DNA of 64,000 bases from Hymenobacter gummosus (GTDB lineage Bacteria; Bacteroidota; Bacteroidia; Cytophagales; Hymenobacteraceae), in the NCBI RefSeq assembly GCF_003970915.1, contig NZ_RXOF01000007.1, positions 124,001-188,000 on the forward strand, in the 5' to 3' direction. The position numbers and the translations under genes were made by a program. The notes under the pieces are model-generated. The model searched no databases. It was given only the letters and a program-made list of their open reading frames with translations, and was not told the origin of the DNA. Each line of letters begins with the position of its first letter. Within the stretch, counting starts at the first letter, position 1. This document shows positions 42,021 to 51,268 of this stretch, one piece after another.

Positions 42021-42901
42021 TACTCGGCCGTGATGGTGTAGGCGGCCCGGAACGTGGCGCCGGGGGCCAGCGTGAGGATGCCTTCCTTGTCGCGCAGCTC
42101 CGCGGGGGCGCCCACGCTGCTGGCAATGCCCTGCCAGGGCTCGATGCACACAAACGGCGCGCCGGGGCCCTTGGTCCAGAGGCCGAGGTAAGGAAAGCCG
42201 TCGAACTGCATCTGCACGGCCCGCTCGGAGCGGCGGCTCACCAGCGTCACGCGGGTGAAGTCGTAGTGCTTGATTACCAGGGCGTCCTGGGCAAACAGCT
42301 CGTAGCTCAGCGGCAGCTCGGTGGCCTCCGTCAGCACGGTTTCGGTTTGGCCGTTGAGCAGGCCGCCGTCGAGCAGGTGCCGCTCCAGCGTCACGGGGTG
42401 GTCGAAGCGGAAGGCGTAGTCCCCGAAGGATTCGTCGGGCAGCAGCGGGCAGCGGAAGGCCGGGTGCGCGCCGATGCTGAACAGCAGCTCCTGGTCGGCG
42501 GCCGGGTTGCGCACTTCCCAGCCCACGTGCACCGTGGTGCCCTGCAGGCGGTGGGTGATGGTCAGCTCGAAGGCGAAGGGGAATACCGCGCGGCTCTGCT
42601 CATCGTCCGTGAGGCGCAGCTGTACTTCCGTGGCCGACTGCCGCACCAGCTCAAAAGCCCGGTCGCGGGCGAAGCCGTGCTGGGACAGGTGGTAGGTCTG
42701 GCCCTGGTGCAGGTAGGTATCCTGGGGCAGGCGGCCGACGATGGGAAACAACACCGGCGCGTGGCGGGCCCACACCGCCGGGTCGGCTTGCCAGAGGTAT
42801 TCCAGGCCGCCGAGGTCGGTGCGCTGTAGGCTGCTCAGCTCGGCGCCGTGCGCGTTGACGCCGACGCGGCACTGCTCGTTTTCGAGGTAATAGGTGGTCA
42901 T
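42020..42901 (-). CDS. Aldose 1-epimerase family protein
   Basis: A 293-residue protein of the galactose mutarotase-like fold. NAHGAELSSLQRTDLGGLEY, PVLFPIVGRLP, SIGAHPAFRCPL and CIEPWQGIAS are the YeaD/LacX-type segments. The family interconverts sugar anomers, in this branch perhaps a phosphorylated or unknown sugar. It overlaps the kinase gene upstream (ATGA) and the GNAT gene downstream, so translation is coupled. Confidence 0.88.
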   Translation of the reverse strand: MTTYYLENEQCRVGVNAHGAELSSLQRTDLGGLEYLWQADPAVWARHAPVLFPIVGRLPQDTYLHQGQTYHLSQHGFARDRAFELVRQSATEVQLRLTDDEQSRAVFPFAFELTITHRLQGTTVHVGWEVRNPAADQELLFSIGAHPAFRCPLLPDESFGDYAFRFDHPVTLERHLLDGGLLNGQTETVLTEATELPLSYELFAQDALVIKHYDFTRVTLVSRRSERAVQMQFDGFPYLGLWTKGPGAPFVCIEPWQGIASSVGAPAELRDKEGILTLAPGATFRAAYTITAE

Positions 42902-43479
42902 AGCGGAAGTTGTTCGAAGTGGGGGCCGCGCTGCAGGGGGTCCGCGCCGCGGCCCAGCAGCTCGTCGACGAGGAAGCAGGCCTGCTCCAGACGGTGGGCG
43001 GCGCTGCCGCTCAGCTCGGCGAAGTTGGAGAGCTGGTCGGTCAGCTCGGTGCGGTACAGCTCGTAGAAATGCTGGCGCAGGTGCGGATGCTCGCGCTGCG
43101 GGTCCGGCTCCCAGGGTATGTCGGTACCCAGCAGCAGGATAAGGTCGTAGCGGCGGCGCTGCATTTCGGTCAGTATCCAGTCGGGGCACTGGCCGAAGGC
43201 GTGCTCGGTCCAGACCTTGATGACCAGCAGCTCGGTGTCGCAGAACACCACCGGCAGGCCCCGGGCGGCGGCTTCGGCCACGGCGGCATCCTCGGCGGCC
43301 AGCTGCCCGCGGGCAATACGCTCCACGTCGGCCAGGGTGTAGTCGAAGCCGATGTGGTGCTCGTCGAGGTACTGGCGGGCGTACTCGGGCACCCACAGCG
43401 TGCCGTAGTGGGCGGCCAGCTGCCGGCTCAGCGTGGTTTTGCCCGTCGATTCGGGGCCGGTGAGGGCAACGCGCAGCAT
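42898..43479 (-). CDS. NadR-type nicotinamide riboside kinase (ATPase)
   Basis: A 193-residue P-loop protein. GPESTGKTTLSRQLA (Walker A), VPEYARQYLDEH, CDTELLVIKVWTEHAFG and the acidic DLILLLGTDIPWEPD match the ribosylnicotinamide kinase domain of NadR; there is no adenylyltransferase or HTH part. With PnuC encoded 28 nt upstream, the assignment to nicotinamide riboside phosphorylation, and so NAD salvage, is strong. Confidence 0.88.
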   Translation of the reverse strand: MLRVALTGPESTGKTTLSRQLAAHYGTLWVPEYARQYLDEHHIGFDYTLADVERIARGQLAAEDAAVAEAAARGLPVVFCDTELLVIKVWTEHAFGQCPDWILTEMQRRRYDLILLLGTDIPWEPDPQREHPHLRQHFYELYRTELTDQLSNFAELSGSAAHRLEQACFLVDELLGRGADPLQRGPHFEQLPL

Positions 43480-43507
43480 CAGCGGGCAGCAGTGTTCAGG
43501 TTCGACA

Positions 43508-44185
43508 TTATACTTGGCGCGGCTCCTCTTCCAAGGCAGCGGCTACGGGTGGCACCACCGGCCGCGCGGCCGCGGTTGCGGCCCGGCGCAGCAACTGCCG
43601 CCATTCCCAGTATCCATAAGCAGCCAGCAGCATCAGGATAAAGTACAGGATGCTGAACAGCACGCTGCCCCGCTGCCAGTACAACCACGTGTAGAGCGCG
43701 TCGACGCCAAGCCAGAGCAGCCAGTTTTCTACCTTCTTGCGCGCAATCTGGTACTGAGCCGCAATGCTTACTCCCGTAGCGAAATTGTCGAGGTAGGGCG
43801 CCGCCGCATTGGTGTAGGTATCGAAAAAATAGCCGGCTCCAGCGGTAAAGCAGACGACAAAAGCCCCCAGCCGCCCCCACAGTTGCAGACTAGTGCGCGT
43901 GATGGGTACCTCAGGCTCGGTAGCAAGGCCGGCAGGCTTGCGCAGCCACTCTATCCACCCATAAATGCCGAGCACGATAAATACTCCCTGTAAACCAGCA
44001 TCGGAATACAGCCGCAGCCGGATGTTGACTACCGCCGCCAGCACACAGGCAATAATGCCGACGGGAAAATTCCAGACCGAGGAGCGCGCCACCAGCCACA
44101 CGCATACCAGCGTGGTAATGAAGCCCCAGACCTCTACGCTCTGTAGTGCCTCCCAGAGTTTAAACCAAAATGCTATGGCTACCAA
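43508..44185 (-). CDS. pnuC: PnuC nicotinamide riboside transporter
   Basis: A 225-residue membrane protein with seven helices; SSVWNFPVGIIACVLAAVVN, AGLQGVFIVLGIYGWIEW and ENWLLWLGVDALYTWLYWQR are PnuC signatures. PnuC imports nicotinamide riboside by facilitated diffusion, trapped by the kinase. The start is TTG at 44183-44185 with no in-frame ATG in the first 20 codons, so the N-terminus is uncertain. Promoter at 44245-44252. Confidence 0.9.
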   Translation of the reverse strand: MVAIAFWFKLWEALQSVEVWGFITTLVCVWLVARSSVWNFPVGIIACVLAAVVNIRLRLYSDAGLQGVFIVLGIYGWIEWLRKPAGLATEPEVPITRTSLQLWGRLGAFVVCFTAGAGYFFDTYTNAAAPYLDNFATGVSIAAQYQIARKKVENWLLWLGVDALYTWLYWQRGSVLFSILYFILMLLAAYGYWEWRQLLRRAATAAARPVVPPVAAALEEEPRQV

Positions 44186-44244
44186 GCAGAAAATATCGAC
44201 GGGTGGCGGGAAGGCAAGTGGGCGGCCACGCTCGCCCCAAGGCT

Positions 44245-44252
44245 CAAAGCTA
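44245..44252 (-). promoter_or_regulatory. -7 promoter element of the pnuC operon
   Basis: Minus-strand TAGCTTTG, exact TAnnTTTG match, about 60 nt upstream of the TTG; it is back to back with the rhodanese promoter. Confidence 0.55.
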
Positions 44253-44265
44253 ACGACTCCGGGGC

Positions 44266-44273
44266 TACTTTTG
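44266..44273 (+). promoter_or_regulatory. -7 promoter element of the rhodanese gene
   Basis: TACTTTTG, exact TAnnTTTG match, 116 nt upstream of the GTG; divergent from the pnuC promoter, 13 nt away. Confidence 0.55.
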
Positions 44274-44389
44274 TCGGTGAAATGGTGAGGTGGTGAACTG
44301 GTGAGTGCCGTGCTAGCTGCGCGAAATGCGCGGCCCCGCGCCTACCGAACGTCAAACGCACCATTTCACCACTTCACCATTTCACCGCC
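44274..44389. repeat. Low-complexity inverted-repeat element
   Basis: Left arm GGTGAAATGGTGAGGTGGTG then AACTGGTGAGTG; right arm CACCATTTCACCACTTCACC then ATTTCACC, around a 50-nt middle with CGCGCATTT. It separates the rhodanese promoter from its start. Confidence 0.75.
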
Positions 44390-44716
44390 GTGTCCCTGCC
44401 CGAACTCACGCCCGAACAACTCCGCGCCCGCCTGGATGCCGGCGAAGCCCTGCAGCTTATCGACGTGCGCCAGCCCGAGGAGTTCGAGTACTGCCGCATC
44501 GAGGGCAGCCAGCTCATTCCGCTGGGCGAGCTGGCCCGCCGCGCCGACGAAATCCGCGCCGACCAGCCCGTGGTGCTCATCTGCCACCACGGCGTACGCT
44601 CCATGCAGGCCCTGGCCTATCTGCAGCACCGCCACGACCTGACGAACCTGCTGAACCTGCGCGGCGGCATCCACGCCTGGTCGGTGCGCGTCGACCCGGC
44701 GGTGCCGGTGTATTAG
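44390..44716 (+). CDS. Rhodanese-like protein
   Basis: A 108-residue single-domain protein (GTG start, 44390). LIDVRQPEEFEYCRIEGSQL and the active-site loop ICHHGVRSMQAL; the loop Cys is in place with HHGVRS rather than the commoner RxGxRS. Transfers sulfane sulfur or acts as a stress-associated thiol protein. It lies between two similar low-complexity inverted repeats and just upstream of hrpB. Confidence 0.85.
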   Translation: MSLPELTPEQLRARLDAGEALQLIDVRQPEEFEYCRIEGSQLIPLGELARRADEIRADQPVVLICHHGVRSMQALAYLQHRHDLTNLLNLRGGIHAWSVRVDPAVPVY

Positions 44717-44807
44717 GTGGTGAACTAGTGAGATGGTGAAATGGTGAGTGCCGTCCACGCAGCCTGAACATCAAACTCACCATTTCACCACTTCACCATC
44801 TCACCGT
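44717..44807. repeat. Low-complexity inverted-repeat element
   Basis: GGTGGTGAACTAGTGAGATG then GTGAAATGGTGAGTGCC, answered by ACTCACCATTTCACCACTTC then ACCATCTCACCG. It begins directly after the rhodanese stop and ends at the probable hrpB start. Confidence 0.75.
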
Positions 44808-47393
44808 TTGCTCCTCCCCGACCTGCCCATCCGCGCCGCGCTGCCCGAGCTGCTGGCAGCCCTTCAGGCTGGCAACCGCGCCGTGCTGCAGGCCCCGCCC
44901 GGCGCCGGCAAGACCACGCTGGTGCCGCTGGCCCTGCTGGAGGCGCCCTGGCGGCCGGCCGAGGGCAAAATCATCATGCTGGAGCCGCGCCGGCTGGCCG
45001 CCCGCGCCGCCGCCACGCGCATGGCTCAGCTGCTGGGCGAACCGGTGGGCCAGACCGTCGGCTACCGCGTGCGGCTGGAAAACAAAGTCTCGGCCCGCAC
45101 CCGCATTGAGGTGGTGACGGAAGGCATTCTGACGCGCCTGGTGCAGGACGACCCGGCCCTGGAAGGCATCAGCGCGGTGCTCTTCGACGAATTCCACGAG
45201 CGGAGCCTGCAGGCCGACCTGGGCCTGGCCCTGACGCTGGACGCCCAGCAGGTGTTGCGGCCCGATTTGCGCCTGCTGGTCATGTCGGCCACCTTGGATG
45301 CGGCCCGGCTCGGCCCCTGGCTGCAGGCCCCGGTGGTGAGCAGTGAGGGCCGCATGCACCCGGTCGACACCATTTACCTCAACCCGCGCCGGGCCGCCGG
45401 CCTGCCCCCGCGCCCCACCGACCGCCTGGCCGAGCTGACGCCGGCCGTGGTGCGCGAGGCCCTGTATGCCCACCCCGGCGACGTGCTGGTGTTCCTGCCC
45501 GGCCTGGCCGACCAGCGCCGCGTGGGCGAGCGGCTCGAAGCCGGCTTGGCGGAGGATGTGGATTTGCACGTGCTGCACGGCGAGTTGCCCCTCGACAAGC
45601 AGGACGCCGCCCTGCGCCCCGCCCCCGCCGGCCGCCGCAAAGTGGTGCTGGCCACCAGCATTGCCGAAACCAGCCTTACCATCGAAGGCGTGCGGGTGGT
45701 CGTCGACGGCGGCTTTGCCCGGGTGCCGCGCTTCGTGCCGCGTACGGGCCTGACGACGCTGGAAACCGTGCCCGTCAGCCAGGCGGCCGCCGACCAGCGC
45801 CGGGGCCGCGCCGGCCGCCTGGGCCCCGGTGTGTGCTACCGCCTCTGGCCCGAAATCGACCACGCGGCGCTGCCTGCCCACCTGGCGCCCGAAATCCTCA
45901 CCGCCGACCTCAGCGCCCTGGCCCTGGAACTGGCCCTCTGGGGCGCCGAAGCCCCGAACCTGCTCTGGCTCGACGCGCCGCCCGCCCCCGCCCTGGCCCA
46001 GGCCCGGGAGCTGCTGCTGCGCCTCGGGGCCGTGGAGCCCGCCGCCCCCAAAGCGCCCGATACTTCACTCATTCACTCAGCCACTCAGTCACCGCTCCGC
46101 CCCACCGGCCACGGCCGCGAGCTGGCCCGCCTGGGCCTTCCGCCGCGCCTGGGCCACCTAGTAGTGCGCGGCCGGGAGCTGGGCCACGGCGCCACGGCCT
46201 GCGCCTTAGCCGCCCTGCTGGCCGAGCGCGACATCCTGCGCGCCACCGACGGCCGCCCCGCCCCGCCCGATTTGCGCCTGCGCCTCGAAGCCCTGCAAAC
46301 CGGCCGCGCCCCCCTGCCCGGCCTGCAGCCCGATACGCAGGGCCTGCGCCGGGTGCGCGAAGCCGCCACTGCCCTGCGCGGCCGTGCCGGCGTCAGATCC
46401 GCCGACATCGAGCCCGATTTGGCCGGGCTGCTGGCCGCCCTAGCCTACCCCGACCGCCTCGGTCAGCGTGAAGGAGCCGACCGTCTGCGCCTGGTCACCG
46501 GCCAGCGGGTACAGCTGCCCGCCGAGTTCTTCGCCGGCTCCGACGTGTTCTTAGCCGCCGCCCACCTCGACGGTCCCGCCAACGCCCCGCGCGCCGCCCT
46601 GGCCGCCCCGCTGACCAAGGCCGAGGTCGAGGAGCTGTTCAAGGAGCAAATCAGCGAGCAGGCCGAGGTGCAGTTCGACGCCGCCACCGGCCGGGTGCTG
46701 GCCCGCAAGCTGCGCCGCCTGGGTGCCCTGGTCTTGTCCGAAGCCAACCTGCCCAACCCCAGCGCCGACGACGTGGCCGCCGCCCTGCTCCGGGCCGTGC
46801 TCGACGGGGAGCTGCGCGCCCTCAGCTGGACCGACCACGCCCGGCAGACGCAGGAGCGGCTGGTTTTCCTGCACCACCTCGCCCCCGCCGACTGGCCCGC
46901 TACTGCCACCGAAGCCCTGCTCGCAGACGCCGCCGATTGGCTGGCGCCCAACCTGGCCGGCCTGCGCAGCCTCGCCGAAGTCGGCCGCCTCGACGTGGCT
47001 GAAATGCTGTTGCAGCGCCTGCCCGGTGGCTGGGCCCAGCGCCAGGAGCTGGACCGCCTTGCGCCCTCGCACCTGGAAGTGCCCAGCGGCTCCCACGTCC
47101 GCATCGACTACAGCGACCCGGCCGCCCCGGTGCTGGCCGTGAAGCTGCAGGAGCTGTTTGGGCTCGTCGAAACGCCCACCGTGGCGGCGGGCCGGGTGCC
47201 GCTGCTGCTGCACCTGCTCAGCCCCGGCGGCCGCCCTGCCCAGGTTACCCGCGACCTGCGCAGCTTCTGGCAGACGGGCTACTTCGAGGTGCGCAAAGAC
47301 CTGCGCGGCCGCTACCCCAAGCACCCCTGGCCCGACGACCCCATGACCCACGTGCCCACCAAGCTTACCAAGAAGCGGCTGGAAGGTCAGTAG
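44808..47393 (+). CDS. hrpB: ATP-dependent helicase HrpB
   Basis: An 861-residue DEAH-type helicase. Walker A QAPPGAGKTT, DEFHERSL (DEAH-type box), SATLDAARL (motif III), TSIAETSLTIEGVRVVVDGG, QAAADQRRGRAGRLGPGVCY (motif VI), and the HrpB-specific C-terminal domain ending VPTKLTKKRLEG. TTG 44808 is chosen because the upstream codons are a low-complexity repeat. At residues about 420-432 the sequence SLIHSATQSP comes from a repeat-like insert (see finding). Its substrate is not established. Confidence 0.9.
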   Translation: MLLPDLPIRAALPELLAALQAGNRAVLQAPPGAGKTTLVPLALLEAPWRPAEGKIIMLEPRRLAARAAATRMAQLLGEPVGQTVGYRVRLENKVSARTRIEVVTEGILTRLVQDDPALEGISAVLFDEFHERSLQADLGLALTLDAQQVLRPDLRLLVMSATLDAARLGPWLQAPVVSSEGRMHPVDTIYLNPRRAAGLPPRPTDRLAELTPAVVREALYAHPGDVLVFLPGLADQRRVGERLEAGLAEDVDLHVLHGELPLDKQDAALRPAPAGRRKVVLATSIAETSLTIEGVRVVVDGGFARVPRFVPRTGLTTLETVPVSQAAADQRRGRAGRLGPGVCYRLWPEIDHAALPAHLAPEILTADLSALALELALWGAEAPNLLWLDAPPAPALAQARELLLRLGAVEPAAPKAPDTSLIHSATQSPLRPTGHGRELARLGLPPRLGHLVVRGRELGHGATACALAALLAERDILRATDGRPAPPDLRLRLEALQTGRAPLPGLQPDTQGLRRVREAATALRGRAGVRSADIEPDLAGLLAALAYPDRLGQREGADRLRLVTGQRVQLPAEFFAGSDVFLAAAHLDGPANAPRAALAAPLTKAEVEELFKEQISEQAEVQFDAATGRVLARKLRRLGALVLSEANLPNPSADDVAAALLRAVLDGELRALSWTDHARQTQERLVFLHHLAPADWPATATEALLADAADWLAPNLAGLRSLAEVGRLDVAEMLLQRLPGGWAQRQELDRLAPSHLEVPSGSHVRIDYSDPAAPVLAVKLQELFGLVETPTVAAGRVPLLLHLLSPGGRPAQVTRDLRSFWQTGYFEVRKDLRGRYPKHPWPDDPMTHVPTKLTKKRLEGQ
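46067..46096. repeat. Low-complexity in-frame insert in hrpB
   Basis: TTCACTCATTCACTCAGCCA then CTCAGTCACC, a run of CTCA/TCAC words unlike the GC-rich surroundings and similar in style to the intergenic arms at 44717; it keeps the reading frame. Confidence 0.6.
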
Positions 47394-47573
47394 GCCCGTA
47401 GCGCGCAAATCCGTTTCGCGACGAGCCGCGGGCGGGTCCCTTGCGTCTGCCCAGAGCCTATTGGCGCCTTCTGCACCACGCGCGACACATGTGCACGGTT
47501 ACGGTGCCCTTCTTCAGGTTGACCGCAGAAGTGCCTCCGACTTGCCGCAGCACGCCGCCAGAATCCCGCTAAA

Positions 47574-48416
47574 TCAACCCGGCAAATCTAGCCCGTCGAG
47601 GCGCAGGTTGCCGCGGTGGGCGGGGCTGTAGTGGCGGTGCAGCCAGCGGCTCAGCCCGCCTAAGCCCGGAAACAGCACCCGCTCGGTGATGTTGGCCTGG
47701 TCGAGCTTGTCGCGCGTTTCCCACTTCAGCCGGGCCGGCAGGATGATGCGGAAAAACAGCTCCGGGTGCTCTTCCAGCCAGCTGTCGAGGCCCGCCTGCG
47801 GGGTCGACATCAGCGCGAACAGGGCGTACTGGTGGATGATGCGCGCATCCAGAGAGGGCGGCTCCAGGAACAGCAGGAACGGCTGCTCGGGCTGCATGTC
47901 GGCCAGCTCGCGCAGGTTGCGGCACACGGGCTGCAGCAACTCGGGCGTAAACACGTTGGAGCCCTCGGCGCGCAGGGCCTCGCGCAACCGCTCGGGCATG
48001 TACTCGGCGGCCTTCACGTAGTTCAAGGCCCAGATAACGCCGTCCTGGTGGTAGGCGTCGAGGTCGTCGGTGGCGAAGTGCAGGGCCACGTAGGGCGAGT
48101 ACGTCCAGTCGAGCAGGCGGGTGGGCAGGCCGTGGTGCTGGGCCACGGCCAGCCAGTCCCACACCGAAGCTTGATCGGGAATGGCCGTGTCGTTGGCGTA
48201 CTTGCGGAAGTTGCGCAGCAGGTGGTTTTCCAACTCGTGGTAGGGCCCGCCGAGGCGTTGCAGACTGGTGCTGAGCGTGTACGCCCGGGAGCGGACGCCC
48301 CGGTACACGAAGGGGGAGCGGAAACGGCCGATGCGGCCGTCCCAGGTGTCGCGGAACAGGACGTGCTGCAGCTCCTCCCAGGAGCTGACTTCAATTTCGT
48401 TTGGGGAGCTGGCCAC
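47574..48416 (-). CDS. FRG-domain protein
   Basis: A 280-residue protein (GTG 48414-48416; a TTG at 48455 would add 13 residues). FVYRGVRSRAYTLSTSLQRL is the FRG motif, with HGLPTRLLDWTYSPYVALHF, the characteristic second block, and LFRIILPARLKWE-like ends. FRG-domain proteins often accompany defence or toxin modules but no such partner is adjacent here. A role is not known. Confidence 0.75.
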   Translation of the reverse strand: MASSPNEIEVSSWEELQHVLFRDTWDGRIGRFRSPFVYRGVRSRAYTLSTSLQRLGGPYHELENHLLRNFRKYANDTAIPDQASVWDWLAVAQHHGLPTRLLDWTYSPYVALHFATDDLDAYHQDGVIWALNYVKAAEYMPERLREALRAEGSNVFTPELLQPVCRNLRELADMQPEQPFLLFLEPPSLDARIIHQYALFALMSTPQAGLDSWLEEHPELFFRIILPARLKWETRDKLDQANITERVLFPGLGGLSRWLHRHYSPAHRGNLRLDGLDLPG

Positions 48417-48510
48417 GGGGGAAGGCGTTGGGGGAACGGCCCTGCAAGTACGCAAAGTTGCCGCCGCCGGGATATGGCCGAGCGGCCAGTCAAGTCTGGC
48501 CCGAAAAACT

Positions 48511-48594
48511 TAACACCGTTCCGGGCAAAACTTAACATACTCAGCCGTAACATTCCGGTAACATTAGTCGATATTCGGTAACAGTTTCGTAACA
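48511..48594 (+). promoter_or_regulatory. Array of six TAACA-core direct repeats
   Basis: TAACA begins at 48511, 48533, 48548, 48559, 48579 and 48590, all in the same orientation, with spacings 22, 15, 11, 20 and 11. It lies 23-106 nt upstream of the DUF2490 ATG at 48617. Spacings of 11 and 22 are typical of tandem sites for OmpR/PhoB-type response regulators. Confidence 0.55.
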
Positions 48595-48616
48595 CCGCCG
48601 CCTTTTCCCACCCGGC

Positions 48617-49399
48617 ATGCCTTTATTTTCCCGCCTGATTGGCGCGCTGCTCCTGCTGGGAGCGGTGCAGCCCGCTTTTGCTCAGACCACCGAGGGCCGC
48701 GTGGCCGATAACAACCGTCACCTGTGGCTGGTGTACAACGGCAGTTTCCGCCTTTCCGAGCACTGGGGCCTGTACACCGAGGCCCAGTTGCGCCGCGCCG
48801 ACCAAGGCCGCAAGCCCCAGCAGACGCTGGTGCGCGGGGCCGTCGATTACCACGTCTGCCCCAAGCTGATGCTGAGCACCGGCTACGCCTACCAGAAGTC
48901 GTTTCCCTACGGCGACTTTCCGGCCAGCAGCAACTCGCCCGAACACCGCCTCTACGAGCAAATTCTGCTGCGCGACGAGGCCGGCCCGGTGCAGCTGCAG
49001 CACCGCTACCGCCTGGAGCAGCGCTGGATTCACTGGCCCGGCGACCTGGACTATACCTACCAGAACCGCGCCCGCTACCTGCTGCGCCTGACCCTGCCGC
49101 TGTTCGGCCCCAAAATCGAGCCGCGCATGCCCTACCTGGCCGCTTCCGACGAGGTGATGATCAACTTCGGCCGGCGCGTGCGCAACAACATCTTCGACCA
49201 GAACCGCCTGTACGCGGGCTTCGGCTACGCGGCCAGCAAATTCGTGAACCTGGAAGCCGGCTACCTGAATCAGCTGGTGCAGCAGCGCAACGGCCGCGTG
49301 TTCGAGCACAACCACACGTTGCAGCTGAGCGTGATTCTGAACGTGGACCTGCGCCGCGACCATACCCCGCCCCTGGAGCCGGCCCCGGCCGTGGATTAG
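48617..49399 (+). CDS. DUF2490 outer-membrane protein
   Basis: A 260-residue paralogue of 23080-23823. Signal peptide (LIGALLLLGAVQPAFAQ), then WGLYTEAQLRRADQGRKPQQ, SFPYGDFPASSNSPEHRLYE, YRLEQRWIHWPG and FDQNRLYAGFGY, ending in a charged tail (RRDHTPPLEPAPAVD). Its upstream region carries the TAACA repeat array, which the other copy lacks. Confidence 0.82.
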   Translation: MPLFSRLIGALLLLGAVQPAFAQTTEGRVADNNRHLWLVYNGSFRLSEHWGLYTEAQLRRADQGRKPQQTLVRGAVDYHVCPKLMLSTGYAYQKSFPYGDFPASSNSPEHRLYEQILLRDEAGPVQLQHRYRLEQRWIHWPGDLDYTYQNRARYLLRLTLPLFGPKIEPRMPYLAASDEVMINFGRRVRNNIFDQNRLYAGFGYAASKFVNLEAGYLNQLVQQRNGRVFEHNHTLQLSVILNVDLRRDHTPPLEPAPAVD

Positions 49400-49595
49400 T
49401 CACCGGCCGCCCCATCCGGGAGTCTTGAGCACCCGGGATGCCCCGCTGTGGTTTCCCGTCCGACGGCGGGCAGCAGCGGGGCACTTTGGCTGATTAGCTT
49501 TCTATTAAGTAAGCGGCGGATTCGCTCAGAGTCAAATTTTCGCCCTAATTTTACGCGGCAAAAGGAGTCAACTACGCTTTAACAGCCTTTTGCCT

Positions 49596-51074
49596 ATGGC
49601 CGCCGACCCCGCCGCCAAGATTGCCTTCGAGGCCCTGACCTACGACGACGTACTGCTGCTGCCAGCTTACTCCGAGGTTCTGCCCCGCGACGCCGACGCC
49701 GGCACCCGCCTGACCCGCCGCATCACCCTGAACATCCCCTTCGTCTCGGCCGCCATGGACACCGTGACGGAATCGGAAATGGCCATTGCCATGGCCCAGG
49801 AAGGCGGTATCGGCTTCATTCACAAAAACATGAGCATCAAGCAGCAGGCCAACCAGGTCCGCCGCGTGAAGCGCAGTGAAAGCGGCATGGTGCTCGACCC
49901 CATCACGCTCGGCGAAACGGCCACTCTGGCCGATGCCCAGAAGCTGATGCGCGACAACAAAATCGGCGGTATTCCCATCGTGGATGCCGACCGGCGCCTG
50001 CGCGGCCTGCTCACCTCCCGCGACATGCGCTTCGAGAAGGACCTGACCCGCTCGGTGACGGAGCTGATGACGCCCGGCGAGCGGCTCATCACCACCCCCG
50101 TCGGCACCGACCTGGCCCAGGCCGAAACCGTGCTGCAGGACAACCGCGTGGAGAAGCTGCCCGTGGTGGACGCCGATGGCCGCCTGCAGGGCCTCATCAC
50201 CTACCGCGACATCCGGAAGCGCCGCAGCCGCCCCCGCGCCTGCAAGGACGAATTCGGCCGCCTGCGCGTAGGGGCCGCCGTGGGCGTGACGCCCGACACT
50301 CTGGACCGCGTGAAGGCCCTGGTGGAAGCCGGCGTCGACGTTATCAGCATCGACACGGCCCACGGCCACAGCAAGGGCGTTATCGACATGGTGCGCCGCG
50401 TGAAGCAGGAGTTTCCGCAGCTGGAGCTGATTGCCGGCAACGTGGCCACCGCCGCCGGCGCCAAGGCCCTGGCCGACGCCGGCGCCGACGCCGTGAAGGT
50501 GGGCGTGGGCCCCGGCTCCATCTGCACCACCCGCATCATTGCCGGCATCGGCGTGCCGCAGCTTTCGGCCGTGATGGAAGCCGCCCGCGGCCTGCAGGGC
50601 ACCGGCGTCCCGGTCATTGCCGACGGCGGCATTAAGTTCAGCGGCGACGCGGTGAAAGCCCTGGCCGGCGGGGCCTCCAGCATCATGATTGGCTCCTTGC
50701 TGGCCGGCACCGAAGAAGCGCCCGGCGAGGTCATCATCTACGAAGGCCGCAAGTTCAAGACCTACCGCGGCATGGGCTCGGTGGAAGCCATGGAAGAAGG
50801 CTCCAAGGACCGCTACTTCCAGGACGCCGAGGACGACGTGAAAAAGCTGGTGCCCGAGGGCATTGTGGGCCGCGTGGCCTTCAAGGGCAGCGCCGCCGAG
50901 GTGCTGTACCAGCTGGTGGGCGGCCTGCGCGCCGGCATGGGCTACGTGGGCGCCGCCGACGTGCCCACCCTGCAGCAGGCCCAGATGGTGCGCATCACCG
51001 GCGCCGGCCTACGCGAGTCGCACCCCCACGACGTGCAGATTACCCGCGAGGCGCCCAACTACAGCTCGCGCTAA
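49596..51074 (+). CDS. guaB: IMP dehydrogenase
   Basis: A 492-residue enzyme of guanine nucleotide synthesis (IMP to XMP with NAD). [20 protein letters not shown], two CBS modules ([20 protein letters not shown] to about 220) inserted in the barrel, [20 protein letters not shown] with the catalytic Cys, and [18 protein letters not shown] near the flap. ATG 49596 fits the family. Confidence 0.96.
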   Translation: MAADPAAKIAFEALTYDDVLLLPAYSEVLPRDADAGTRLTRRITLNIPFVSAAMDTVTESEMAIAMAQEGGIGFIHKNMSIKQQANQVRRVKRSESGMVLDPITLGETATLADAQKLMRDNKIGGIPIVDADRRLRGLLTSRDMRFEKDLTRSVTELMTPGERLITTPVGTDLAQAETVLQDNRVEKLPVVDADGRLQGLITYRDIRKRRSRPRACKDEFGRLRVGAAVGVTPDTLDRVKALVEAGVDVISIDTAHGHSKGVIDMVRRVKQEFPQLELIAGNVATAAGAKALADAGADAVKVGVGPGSICTTRIIAGIGVPQLSAVMEAARGLQGTGVPVIADGGIKFSGDAVKALAGGASSIMIGSLLAGTEEAPGEVIIYEGRKFKTYRGMGSVEAMEEGSKDRYFQDAEDDVKKLVPEGIVGRVAFKGSAAEVLYQLVGGLRAGMGYVGAADVPTLQQAQMVRITGAGLRESHPHDVQITREAPNYSSR

Positions 51075-51099
51075 GCCGCGGCCGGCTTGCATTTGTCAG

Positions 51100-51130
51100 A
51101 ACCGCCACCCACTTTCGGGTGGCGGTTTTT
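51100..51130 (+). terminator. Terminator of guaB
   Basis: AACCGCCACCC pairs with GGGTGGCGGTT, then TTTGTT. Confidence 0.85.
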
Positions 51131-51268
51131 GTTAGGGACTGAGCCTCACCCCTTCCGCCTTAAAAGCTCGTTAAAGCCACTATCGATTTTGTGGGGGCTT
51201 CGTATCTTGGTCCTCCTGTCCCTTATGCGGCCCTTAATTCTTCGCCGCTCGTTGCCCCTCCACCTCGC

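Noticed and set aside
44748..44807. Longer HrpB N-terminus starting at 44748
   Set aside because: The 20 extra residues (Thr/His/Pro-rich) are the translation of a low-complexity inverted-repeat arm.
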